A DNA stretch of 64,000 nucleotides from Pagrus major (taxonomy: Eukaryota; Chordata; Actinopteri; Spariformes; Sparidae), in contig NC_133234.1 of NCBI RefSeq assembly GCF_040436345.1, positions 9,300,446 to 9,364,445 on the forward strand, written 5' to 3'. This document shows, piece by piece, positions 53,547-64,000 of the stretch; position 1 is the first letter of the stretch; every line of letters starts with the position of its first letter. Below the pieces are notes generated by a model. That model searched no databases. It was given only the letters and a program-made list of their open reading frames with translations, and was not told the DNA's origin. Both the position numbers and the translations under genes were made by a program.

Positions 53547-56500
53547 TTATTTGTGAGAAAGAAAGTTCAACAGAGAAAAACTGTATATGAGTTAGTGTAC
53601 AAGTCTTATATTCATCTGATCGTCCTTGGCCAGATGTTAAAATGCACAACAGCAGTGTGTAACTGACTAAATGCATCTAACTTCCTCTTGATTCCTGATG
53701 TATGCAAATAAACACCCATGCAATATTTGACCACACTTCTGAGAGTGTGTGAAGATGCTGTCTTGTTTCCTCCATGTATGCAAAGCACTTCCTCTTTTAT
53801 CAGTTATGCTTTTTAGGTCAACTTGACAAATCTAATTTGTTCTTACATTTGGGCATTGTGCGTAAAATGCTCATATGGCCTGTTTGTTTTTCTCCAGTCT
53901 TTGATGCTGGCGGAGAGAGCTTGTGTCTACAACATGCTCATCAACCTCATGGAGACCAGAGAAGCTGGTAAGAGATAACAGGTTTAAGTCTGACTCACAG
54001 CAGCTCAGTTAATAAAGTCCAAACAGTTTCCCACAATGATCAAAGCTTTTACTGCAGTAGAATTAAACATAACAGTAGCCAAAAATAACAGAAAATAGAC
54101 CCAGGTATTTTCTACTCTCTGGTCATAGAGTTACTTGTACTTGTACTACTCAGTTTCACATAACAAAATGAATAATTTTTGGTCCGGCGAGATTAGATTA
54201 GATATTTTCTGGTTTCTTTACTCCTCTAAACACAGAACTGAAAATCTTTTGGTTGTGACATTTTTTGCCATTTTCCAACTTTTTATAGAACAAAGAACTA
54301 ATCGATAAATGAAGAAAATAATAAACAGACTAATCCACAATGAAATAATCGCTAGTTGCAGCCCTTGATTAAGCAATCTCATTACAGCTGTAGCCGACAC
54401 CTTACATCCTGACAACTTTCTCAGATTGTCAGAAAGAGGTAACAGTGTCAGCTGTCTGACAGAATTAAAACAAAATTGTGTATTCCTTTGTGACTGTTCC
54501 ACAGAACTGAAGGGTCTGGGCGCAGACTTTGTGTTTGGTTTTGTCCAATCGATGGATGGCGAGAGGGATCCTCGCAACCTCCTGTTAGCCTTCCAGATCG
54601 CTAAGAGCATCATCCATCGAGGTTATGATCTAGGTGAGAGCACGTACAGGTGCAAACAGCATTTTTCCTCTCCATTGTTTTTGACTCTATCTAGCCTCCT
54701 GTTAATTTCCTGTGTGCTCTCTCAGGTAAATTCACAGAGGAGCTGTTCGAAGTGACGTCCTGCTATTTCCCCATCGACTTCAGCCCCGTAAGTCCCTGTT
54801 TACTCAGCTGCATTTTCCCGAGAGCTGACGAAAGCAGAGCGGACAGCAGACAGAAATGTCATCACTGACTTCCTGTGACCTCAGGGGAATTGTGTAGAAA
54901 ACAATAACACAGTGTCTGCCTCCTCATCTGCTCACGCATGTTTCCCATCTCTACCTCACAGAGGATCGCAGCTCTGTGATTGTTTGTTGACTCTCTGGAG
55001 GAAACCAGTACATGCGACAATGCTGCTATGTCATGTCAGGTTTCGTGTGACATAAGCAACATTGTGTTACCAGATAATTATGAATGAGCTTTTTAAATAC
55101 TTTGTGGATCTTTGACACTATGTTTAGATGTTTTGTCTTTTGGGCTTAAAGTATACCTTGAAATATGGCAGCAGGAGAAATCCTGTAGGTTTAAATCCAA
55201 CCAAAAAGCGAAGCTGCAAACAGTGAACCATCAGCAATGATTAAGATGCTCAAAACCCATGCTCTTTGCCTAAATGGTGATCTGGTCTCAACATGGAAAA
55301 GCCTCTGAAACAGCACACAATTTCCAATAGCGCTACATTTCCAAATTACTCTCCATAAAAACACAGAACAGTTTCCACTTTTACACGAATACATCAAACT
55401 CATTTTGAACCTTAATGAATCTTTAAACTTGATTGACTACTGACATCTAGTGTGAGTTATTTGATGAAATGCAAATACCAATCTGACATATCGTTGGACT
55501 GAATATATGACAGAACAACTCGATTTTCTTTCTGAAACAAAATGACGAAGATGCATCCCCTTTGTGGACCTGCCATCCCTCTCTATACCCCTCTGAGATG
55601 ACTTATAGGCTGACTGCTGTCTGGGTCCCGACATCCTATCCTTATCCAGGCCTACAACTGCGAAATTGTTGAGCGTTCAAATTTTAAGCTTTTATAGCTG
55701 TTTACAGCACTCACAGCCCAGGATACTCAGACCAAATGTATGAGTTTTGAATCACTCTTGACACTCACTTGATCGGACATCAACCCAAACATTAGTATTT
55801 CACAATCTGGGGATAAGACTCAACAATCAACTATCTTTTTCTCTGAAGTTACATTTCTTTGCTTTAAAGGTGCAATACGTTAGAATTGGCCACCTTGAAT
55901 TCATACTCCAAACAAATAGTGGCAGCATATCACCAGAATAACTGCTAATTCCTGCTAACTTTATTCTTTTTATACATCCATGACTTTAGCTACTGTTAGC
56001 TTGTTAGTTCAGTTAGCCATGTAGCTAGCCAGACTAGCTGGTCAGCATGCCACCTTCAGTAGATATCTCTTCAACACAATACATAAAGTAGATATCTTTA
56101 ACCTAACATCAAAATTGTTATTTCTTCACATTCTGTTGTTGATGTGCGTTCATGTTTTGAACTGTACTCCCTATATATTGTACCTTTTTATAAATTCCAA
56201 ATATCACATACCTGCAGAGCCTCGTGTTGTGGATATACACATTACATGCATGACTAATTTGTTGGTGTATTTATGATATCTGTCTGTCTCTTCTTTCCTC
56301 ACCCTCATCCCACCCATGCACACCACCCTCCCATCCATCTCAGCCTCCCAATGACCCCCACGGCATCACCAAAGATGAGCTCATCCTGACACTGAGGGAC
56401 GTCCTCGCTGGCACACCACAGTTTGCTGAGGTACCATTATCAATTTAAGTTTTGATTTTTGGTACGATGATGATGTTTTGCCATGAGAAGAAATGGATAA

Positions 56501-59500
56501 CATAATTTTCTATGAGTGCCGTAAAGAAAGTTTATAATCTTTTACAGTTTCTGTTACCTCTCATCATCGAGAAGCTGGACTCAGATGTTCAGAGTGCAAA
56601 GCTGGACTCGCTGCAGACTCTGGTGAGAAATCTGTGCTATTTTCTAAAAAGTGCCTCTGATGATATGAGTCTGTTGAGTTAGATATTTAAACATTTGACT
56701 AGATATTTGTACCAGCTAATATGCTCATCTGCAAAAAGCCTATAAATGTAGACGATATACTGTTGATATTCCCTTCAGCAACAGAGAACCTCATTACAGC
56801 ATCTGTGCACCTGGTTACTTATCTCACCACTCTTTGTTTTTCAGACTGCCTGTGTGTCACAATATGAACATAAGGACTTGGCAGAGTTTCTCGAGGGACT
56901 GTGGGCGTCACTGCGCAGAGAGGTTTGAGATACATTTATACAGAAGCAGTAATAGCACTTTTAACTGACTGATTTCAACATCTTTAAAAGGTGCAATATG
57001 TAAGAATTACTGTTCAAAAATTATTTCAAAAATTATCTTAAATTCTTTACAGAATGTGAGGAAACATCAGTGGTGATGTTATGTCAAAGACTTATCTGTA
57101 TTGGGTTGAAGGGATGTCGAGTGAAGTTAGCATGCTAACCAGCTAGCCTGAGCCCTGGTTACCTCTTTCTCCCAGGGGTCCAGTCTCCTGTGCCAGCAGT
57201 ATAAACACCAGCACTCCCATGGCTAACTGAGCTTACACGCTAACCATAGCCACAGTCATGGATGTGTAAAAGGAAAACATTTAACATCAGTTAGCAGTTA
57301 TGCTGCCCCTATTTGTTGGTAGTATGAATTCATGGTGGCCATTTTTTATATATTGCACCTTTTTAATTGTGTGGGGTTTTTTTTTGTGGAGATGGAATTC
57401 TACTTCTACTAGTTTTGTACCACTAAAAAACAAGAAGTATCTTTATAGCTGTGTTCAGATCACTCAACTCTGCAACTGTAATAATAGGACATATGGAAAT
57501 TGTGAGTCACATTCTTCTAACAATAGAGCTGATGGATGGTTCATCAGACGTGAGAATGCAACTGAGAGGATCTAAAAGAAATGGCCCAAAACACAATGAT
57601 TTACAGGAAGAACCCTAACAAATACAGTTTTCTCTTCCTTGGAAAGCCAAGATGAACAAAGTGAAGTCAGGGCTGATGCTGATCTTCATCAGTATTTTCT
57701 GGTGTTCCTAACAAGAGAAGAGAAAACTTCCTCATGCTCGACGCTCTGAACACTTGTGAAATGTAAAAATCAAACACATAAATATGTCAAAATGAACTTC
57801 TTTATACACATTTAGACTAAAGTAAAAAAAAAAAAAAAAAAACTGTTAATGTGGATGCAATTGTCTCTTAAAGAATCTTCAAAGACAAACTGATGAAAAA
57901 TGTTCCCCTCTTGTTGTTTCACTGAAGGTGTTTCAGACATCTAGCGAGAAGATTGAGTCTGCCGGCCTCGCTGCGCTCACCGCACTCACATCCTGTCTGT
58001 CTCGCTCAGTCCTCAACTCTGACTCTGAGGACTCTCTCTGCATCTTCCTGGATCTTGTACTCAAAGGTGAAGTGTTGTGAAATCGAGCTTATAAGAACAT
58101 ATCATTGCAACAAGCATTCAGTAGTGTATAAAACATGTGGATAATGTCAGTTTTATTAGAGCTGGAGTTGGATCACACAAAATCAACAGAGTGTGAACTA
58201 AACATGTCAAAGCTGTGGTAATGGGAGGGTTTATTGCAGTAGATGGGCAGGAAATTCTACCACAGTGACTGTTCAGATCTTTAATTTTACATGTCTTGTC
58301 AACAAGATAGAAAGGTTCCCCTCAGATGATGGTTCGTTTCCTGCCAAAGTGCAGTTAGAGTTAGAAAAAATTCACAACCAACAGAGAGTTTTATAATTAG
58401 TTCATTGACATATAAGTGATTATAAGTACCTTAATATAAGATCTTTCATAATTTAGAAGGCACTCGACTGTAATTATAATAAAGACAGATATTGGTTGAT
58501 TTTTGTAAAGTCAATTAAGATTCAACTGATTCTTTTATTCTTTTATTTTTTTATTTGGAACTTCCATCCAAACAAAAGTAACTGCCTTAATAAGGACGCT
58601 TTAAGGTTTCAAATGAGATCCGTAATGTAATTGTTGAACGTGGTATACAGACCTGCGGCCCAGATCACATTACTTCGCATGGAGGCAGCTGGTTTCACAA
58701 GATTACGAGATCACATGAGAATGGAGCCCCAAGATAATATAAAAGAGACACTCCTGCCAAAGCAGTGTTGCCAGATATATGATAAGTGTCACATTTGTGC
58801 AACAATTATGTCCTTTGTTTGTACGATCAATAATGCCCAAAAAGCTGTAATGTATGATAATTTCATTGATTGATTGATTTTGTGGCGCTTATTAGTAGTT
58901 AGTTTAACGTTTACATTGTCTCATTTTAATTTATTTCATGACATTATCAAGAAAGCAAAACATGGTGCGTACTGGTCCATCATTTTTATGATAGTGTAAT
59001 ATCTCCCATCTGCCAACGCTGTGCAGTGTAAAGCAATATTGCCAAATCTCTACCTGTGGACACATTTGTGCAGTCACATGGTGTCATATTGCCCACCCCC
59101 AGGGTAATTTTAGTGCTCTTACCATATCATTATGATGCAATAAAACATGTCCAGTGGTCTTGTTGTTTTTTTTTTCTGAAAGTGTGATGTCATTCCAGAC
59201 TGCAAACATCACCTGTGTGAACCAGACCTGAAGCTTGTGTGGCCCAGCGCCAAACTGCTCCAGGCTGCCTGCAGCGCCTCCAACAGGGCGAGCCACATCA
59301 TAACAACCGCTGTCATGCCCTCTCTCATCGAGCAGTACAGCAGCAGAGCACAGGTAAACAAGTGAAGTTAAAATCCAGATGTTTGGCTATAAGATGAAGT
59401 ACGCTCTTACTTGTACCGTTTTATTATAACAACCCGGTTGTATTTTTGAGGCGATTGTCTTTTTTATCTTAATTCACATATTTATGCAATCTTTCGGTCA

Positions 59501-62500
59501 GAATGTTGATTGTGTGTGATGATATCATTGTCTTTTTCTCTTTGTACAGTATTCCCACAGACGAACATTACTGGAAGTGGTGCAGCGATTCATCAAGTCA
59601 GTAAAAACTTCTCAGTCCCCAGAGAACGGTGAGTGCTGTTTATTGTTGTCTTTCTGTCTCTCATGCTTGACATCTTTTACTTTCAGCTACATCTTGTTTC
59701 ACTTAATAGATAATGACACAATTAGCTTGTGTCTGATTTGAATCTGTACATCTATTTTGATAATTGATGCTTGAATTATCATTTCTTTATAATAAAATCC
59801 TCTTGATGGATTATTAAGAATATTACTGAATTACTGCTCTGCTGTAGTGTGGACCCTGATAAAATCTAGATATTTAAAGGTGCACAATGTAAGAATTGAC
59901 CACCTGTTGAATTCAAAACAAATGAGGGGCGGCATAGAGTAACCACTTACTGCAGCTAAATAGTTAGTTAGCTCCATTAGCCGTGCAGCTGGCACAGAGT
60001 GTTGGTGTTAACATCGCTAGCACAGGAGCTTTTAACTAGGATGGGTCAGGGCTAGCTGGTTGATATGCTAACTTCAGTGTATATCTTTGCACCATAATAG
60101 GTAGACATGAAAAATGTCAAAACTGTTATTTCTTTACATTCTGTTGAGAATTTTAAATGTTTTCAAATAAAATTCAATTTAAAATACTGTAGCTGTTAAC
60201 AGTGCTGTTTGTGCATGACCACAAAGACTAAAGACACAGACCCCAAACTTGTTTCTGTTTTCTTTGTCCTTCCACATTAGAAGAGAGTGTGTTCGTAGCC
60301 TTCCGTGCGTCCCTCTGCAGCATGGTGTTTTCAGCTCTGACAGAGAATATTGACACCCTGCAGATCACAGCCACCTCTGTGCTCACCTCACTGGCACAGC
60401 AAACAGGTGAGATGATCTGTGAGACTCACAGCAGATTCAGATTTAGTCAGAAATTCAGCGCTGATATTATAATAATACAGATGTGCTGTGTCTGTCAGGT
60501 CTGCTGTTGGACTCTGATATTGAGCTGGCCGTAGGTCACCTGACCAGACTGTTGCTGACGGAGGAGGACGAGGGAGTCAGGTCAGCTCACGTTGAGCATA
60601 CTTCCATTTGTCTCTCTCTCATGCTTTTAATTCCTGTGTTGCTAATTCTCCATTTCCCTTAAAATACACAAAGCTATCATATTTTTACCTTGTTTTTTTT
60701 TTTTTGACATAATTAGAAACAAGATATGTCTCTCTTTCTCTCTCTCTCTCTGTTTCTGCCTCCAGTCTTGCTGTGGTGGAGTGTGCTGGAGCCTTAGCAG
60801 AGTTGCACCCCGCAGCTTTTATCACTAAACTGATCCCAAGACTAAAGACGGAGATGTTTTCTGGTAAGTGAAAAATATATATTGGAAATATAACATATGG
60901 TTAAGGGAATATATGAAAACGTTTAATATATGTTGGCACTGATAGACAATTTGTTCTTTAATTTTGAAGCGAAAAGAAATCTCTGCAACCCTAAATCCAG
61001 TAATTTTCTTCATTTATCAGTTTAACAATATGTCGGCTGACTGGAACATCATGAATAAACCTGACAAACCATTTCCTCTCCCCTGCTCAGAGCCCATGGA
61101 TCAAGACAACAACAGAGAAGCTTCTGGGCAGCAGTCCCACAATGCATTGCGCCAGCGGTGTTTGTCTGCCCTGGCTGCGGTGTCCATCCAGCCCAGTGTC
61201 GTGCAGGAGAGCACACCTGTCCTCTTGGAGGTCCTGAGCTCAGCACACACAGGTAATCTATCTGGACTGATAGTTTTCTTACTTCAGATGCAGACTAATT
61301 TTTGTCTCACCTGATTGGTGGAAGTCGACTGTTGAAAAATAAACAGCATCATCATTTAGATGACACAAAATGCTTTTGCATTTTCTCTTAAGTTGCCTCA
61401 AATCAGTCCCAATGATCACTCCATATTTCAGCAGAAGTGTTAACTAAGCTTTTAGGCCGAATAGACCAAAAGATGACATTGGTCCATGATAATCCACATA
61501 TTAGTTTGTCAAGCAGGAAAAGAGGTACGATACAGTAACGTTGTCTTGTTAGTCTTAATAAACATCTTATGAGGGAATATAACATTATGATTAACGCTTT
61601 TTCCTCGGATATTAATGTACGCGTTACCGGGTTCAGATGATTGCCATTGTAATGTCTTGGTTTTGGTTTTTGGTTTTGGTTTTTTCAGGTAGTGTTGGTT
61701 TCTCAGTGGAGGAGGTAGTGTTGGCGTGCCGCAGCCTCCAGAGAATAGCAGGGCAAATTCAGGACACCGAGGAGTCGGGGCGATGCTTCCATGACAACAT
61801 CATCCCACGCCTGCTGTCTCTGGCTCTGCAGGCAGCGCTGCAAGGTGAACAGTTCAAAGCCTAAAAAATGACGACAATCTTCTCTTTAACCTTTCACCAA
61901 AACCCCACATCTTTTTGTACTGTGTCCACTGATAATGATTCACACTTCCACCAGAGTCATATTCAAAATAGTCTGTCTTCTTGGCGTATGTTTAATGGCT
62001 CCCTCTCTCTTTATAACTGCTCCACTATTGGTTTACCTTTTTTTACATGACAGTTGAAAAGGTGAATTATTTCAGTTGAAATTCTCTGCAATGTTTTGTA
62101 GGTGAGGGGTCAACTGGTCGTCGTAGTCCTCTTCTGGAGGAGGTGGTCCTGTCTGCCATGGTCCCTGTCATCAGTACTTCCTGCTCCCGGCTGCAGCCCA
62201 CGTCAGTACAAACTCTCTCATTAGTCTCTCGTTATTTGTCAGATATAAGTGATACTGATATCTGAACTAACTCATGTAAATGTAAAAACATACTAAGCAT
62301 TGTCAGGGGAAGTTATTAAGTTTTTTATATATCTGTATATCAGTTCCAAGCTTTGCTAAAAAACAAACAAACACTTAATATGTCTCCAGTTCCTGTCTGG
62401 TTCTCACCTTTTCTTATTTAGTCAGTCTCTTTGATTTGTTTTTCACAAAACACTGTCAGAGCATTTTTCATGAGGTTTGTGTGGTTTCCTCTCGGGGTGT

Positions 62501-64000
62501 TTCATGTCTTCAGGTTGGCGGAAAAGACGGCGTCGAGGGCTGTGTCTCTCTTCCTGGACGGTGATGTTTCTTTTTTGCCTGACAACTCCTTCCCTTCACA
62601 CATCCAGCTGCTCAAGGTTTGTATTTACCTGGATTTCAAGTTTGATTACTTAAAACTGAATACAACCCTGATTCCAAAAAAAGTTTGGATGCTGTGTAAA
62701 ACATAAATAAAACGCTGACATTATTCTCAATAGAAAAAAGTACAAAAAGTATGGAACAATGCACAGGAACACTTTGTAAAACTGTTGTTGTGAAACACAG
62801 TTCGTTTGCAAATGAGTGCACTCTGTATTTGTTTTATACAGCATCCTAACTTTTGTGGACTGTGGATTGTATTAAAAATACTTCTTAGTCATTTAAGACA
62901 CTGTCATAAAATGTCATAAGAATTTTTCATATAATTTCTATTTTACAGCCCGAATGTAGTGACTGAGAATCTTTGGATTTGCAGAACTTTTTCAAGTCAG
63001 TGTTTCGTGAAAATGTTTTTTCATTAAGACCATGTTTCCACAGAAGCAGAAGGGGGACTCATGGAGCCAGTCCCAGATGGTTTGTCTGCTAATGGGATGC
63101 GTGTGTTCTTTACCTCGCAGCGTAAGTCTACATTACATCACTTAATTCTGCTTTTACTAATTAGTCACAAATGTTTCTGTCGCTGTTGCTGTTTTCTGAG
63201 TGGTGCATGTTGTCATCCAGGTGGAGGTGCCTCAGATGGATGAGCTGCTGTCTCAGCTGGAGGAGCTGAGCTGCACCTCCAGCCACCCGACGTCATACAC
63301 CTCAGCTGCAAAGTGCTTTGCCGGCCTGGTTAATAAGAGAGCGCAGGGTCAGTTTGTCTGTACACTCTCCTCCTCCTGGTTTTTGTTCCAACATGACAAC
63401 CCAACCGTGTCAACTAACAGCAGCTGTGATGGTTTCTTCTTCAGGTGATTCTCTGGACAGCCTCATTCAGAGCACAATGAAGAGAGTGTGTAGTGAGCTG
63501 GACTCTGAGTCTTCGTCTGTACGCACTCAGGCTTTCACCCTCATGATCTGGGTAAGAGTCACACTGTTTTCAAGAAGTCTGCTTCATGATTGTCAAAATG
63601 TTTGAACAGATAATTAAGACATTTAGTATGTGATATTACACAAAGGTTTTATGTTATTTGACTTATTTTGCAGTCAGTTGTCTATGAACATACTAAGTTG
63701 ATTAAATTAATGAACTTATGTTAGTGTGAAAAGCAGCAGGTGAAGTAAAGTTGCTCTTGTCTCCAGGTTGCCAAGGCTCTGCTTCTCAGATATCACCCTC
63801 TGTCCACAGCACTGATTGACAAGGTAACAACAGTTATATTCTTTCCATTTACAGTTCACAAACTTTTGCAGACATGTGGTTTAAATTTTCTTCCACTGTG
63901 TGTTGTTGAAGCTTTTCTCTCTGCTCGATGATGCCGACCTGGGTCCGATGGCAGCAGACGGCTTCTCGCTGCTGATGAGCGACTCTGCCGACGTCCTGAC
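51794..64000 (+). CDS. mms19: MMS19 homologue, cytosolic iron-sulphur assembly component, 3' end outside window
   Basis: Exons: 51794-51881, 52403-52451, 52786-52886, 52964-53049, 53241-53315, 53898-53967, 54505-54633, 54726-54787, 56344-56430, 56548-56622, 56845-56922, 57928-58066, 59199-59353, 59550-59628, 60281-60406, 60499-60580, 60766-60863, 61091-61252, 61689-61844, 62102-62201, 62514-62616, 63044-63121, 63221-63347, 63445-63551, 63767-63823 and 63912-64000. All borders are AG/GT and every junction keeps frame, giving about 852 residues of a family length near 1,030. The ATG has A at -3 and G at +4. Landmarks are FYENRLKDHYVITPPVLQGL, LGADFVFGFVQSMDGERDPRN, ELFEVTSCYFPIDF, PPNDPHGITKDEL, CEPDLKLVWPSAKLLQA, TSAAKCFAGLVNK and AADGFSLLMSD. 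The N-terminal MMS19 domain is followed by alpha-helical HEAT repeats. Mms19, with CIAO1 and CIAO2B, passes Fe-S clusters to DNA polymerases, helicases and XPD; the C-terminal repeats that dock CIAO2B lie past the window edge. Confidence 0.97.
53471..53542. repeat. (AT)36 microsatellite in mms19 intron 5
   Basis: About 72 bases of uninterrupted AT dinucleotide, able to form a cruciform. It lies 156 bases after the intron 5 donor. Confidence 0.95.
54190..54375 (-). repeat. Teleost repeat, GGGCTGCAACTAGCGATTATT type (family F)
   Basis: On the minus strand it starts GGGCTGCAACTAGCGATTAT and continues GGATTAGTCTGTTTATTATT, TTTATCGATTAGTTC and GGAAAATGGCAAAAAATGTC. I recognise this order as a common teleost element. 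It lies in mms19 intron 6; a related end is at 44690-44772. Confidence 0.65.
54788..56343 (+). other. mms19 intron 8
   Basis: The largest mms19 intron in the window (1.56 kb). It carries a family A transposon copy at 55863-56190 and otherwise unique AT-rich sequence. I see no skipped exon. Confidence 0.6.
55863..56190 (+). mobile_element. Miniature transposon family A in mms19 intron 8
   Basis: It starts TTTAAAGGTGCAATACGTTAG and continues AATAGTGGCAGCATATCACC, CTACTGTTAGCTTGTTAG, TAGCTGGTCAGCATGCC and TTCTTCACATTCTGTTG. It ends TATATTGTACCTTTT, the degraded inverted repeat. Plus orientation relative to the GGCAGCATA word. Confidence 0.7.
56984..57366 (-). mobile_element. Miniature transposon family A in mms19 intron 11
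   Basis: Left end TTTAAAAGGTGCAATATGTA; right end TATATTGCACCTTTTTAA. The body contains CAGTATAAACACCAGCACTC, GGCTAACTGAGC and AGTTATGCTGCCCCTATTTG, placing it in the same orientation as 45863-46183 and opposite to the copies in introns 8 and 14. Confidence 0.7.
57822..57842. repeat. Poly(A) run of about 20 in mms19 intron 11
   Basis: An uninterrupted A run about 85 bases before the exon 12 acceptor. No retrotransposon body is recognisable next to it. Confidence 0.7.
58067..59198 (+). other. mms19 intron 12
   Basis: A 1.1-kb AT-rich intron with no repeat family I recognise and no exon-like open frame. The acceptor TTCCAG is preceded by a T-run at 59165-59175. Confidence 0.6.
59873..60185 (+). 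mobile_element. Miniature transposon family A in mms19 intron 14
   Basis: It starts TTTAAAGGTGCACAATGTAAG, continues GACCACCTGTTGAATTC, GAGTAACCACTTACTGC, GGGCTAGCTGGTTGATATGC and TTTCTTTACATTCTGTTGAG, and fades out near AAATAAAATTC. The right inverted repeat is lost. Confidence 0.7.
60728..60752. repeat. (CT)n pyrimidine tract in mms19 intron 16
   Basis: A CT-rich run directly before the exon 17 acceptor, probably part of its polypyrimidine tract. Confidence 0.7.
62662..62860 (+). mobile_element. Palindromic miniature transposon in mms19 intron 21
   Basis: The left end CCAAAAAAAGTTTGGATGCTG matches the reverse complement of the right end, CCACAAAAGTTAGGATGCTG, and both are followed by TGT(G/A)TAAAAC-like sequence. 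The 199-base element belongs to a very common teleost family with CCAAAAAAGTTGGGA-type ends (Tc1/mariner- or hAT-derived; I am unsure which). It begins 46 bases after the intron 21 donor and has no coding capacity. Confidence 0.75.

Overview
The window is vertebrate nuclear DNA, most likely from a percomorph (spiny-rayed) teleost fish. The evidence is intron-split genes with GT-AG borders, short introns, proteins close to fish and human orthologues, many CA/GT microsatellites, and many short AT-rich inverted-repeat elements of the kind that fill teleost genomes (recurrent GCTAGC/TTAGC-rich words, ends reading TTAAAGG). Nothing prokaryotic is present: no operons, CRISPR arrays or insertion sequences.

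Three protein genes can be supported. At the left, on the + strand, are the last four coding exons (234-7656) of an anthrax-toxin-receptor family gene of the ANTXR1 type. They encode 203 residues of cytoplasmic tail, and the transmembrane and von Willebrand A parts lie outside the window. A long 3' UTR probably follows, to about 10.6 kb. From about 10.6 to 40.6 kb there is a 30-kb gene-free interval made of microsatellites, short transposon copies and unremarkable unique sequence. Next, on the - strand, is a complete four-exon ubtd1 gene (50572 down to 40702, 245 residues). Head-to-head with it on the + strand is mms19, from its ATG at 51794 to the window edge: 26 exons and about 852 of roughly 1,030 residues.

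The ubtd1 and mms19 start codons are 1.2 kb apart. The gap carries a perfect NRF-1-type palindrome 29 bases before the mms19 ATG, a CRE-like site and a GC-rich dyad, so it probably acts as a shared bidirectional promoter. The same head-to-head pair exists in human chromosome 10q24. The ANTXR1-like neighbour, convergent with ubtd1, is not the human arrangement.

The three genes do not form one pathway. The ANTXR1-like protein is a cell-surface collagen-binding receptor, Ubtd1 is a regulator of ubiquitin-conjugating enzymes, and Mms19 delivers iron-sulphur clusters to DNA replication and repair enzymes. I found no new multi-gene system. The most interesting sequence features are the divergent promoter, a nested palindromic element at about 28.2-28.4 kb inside another transposon copy, repeated insertions of one miniature transposon family in mms19 introns, and a PPxY motif in the receptor tail.
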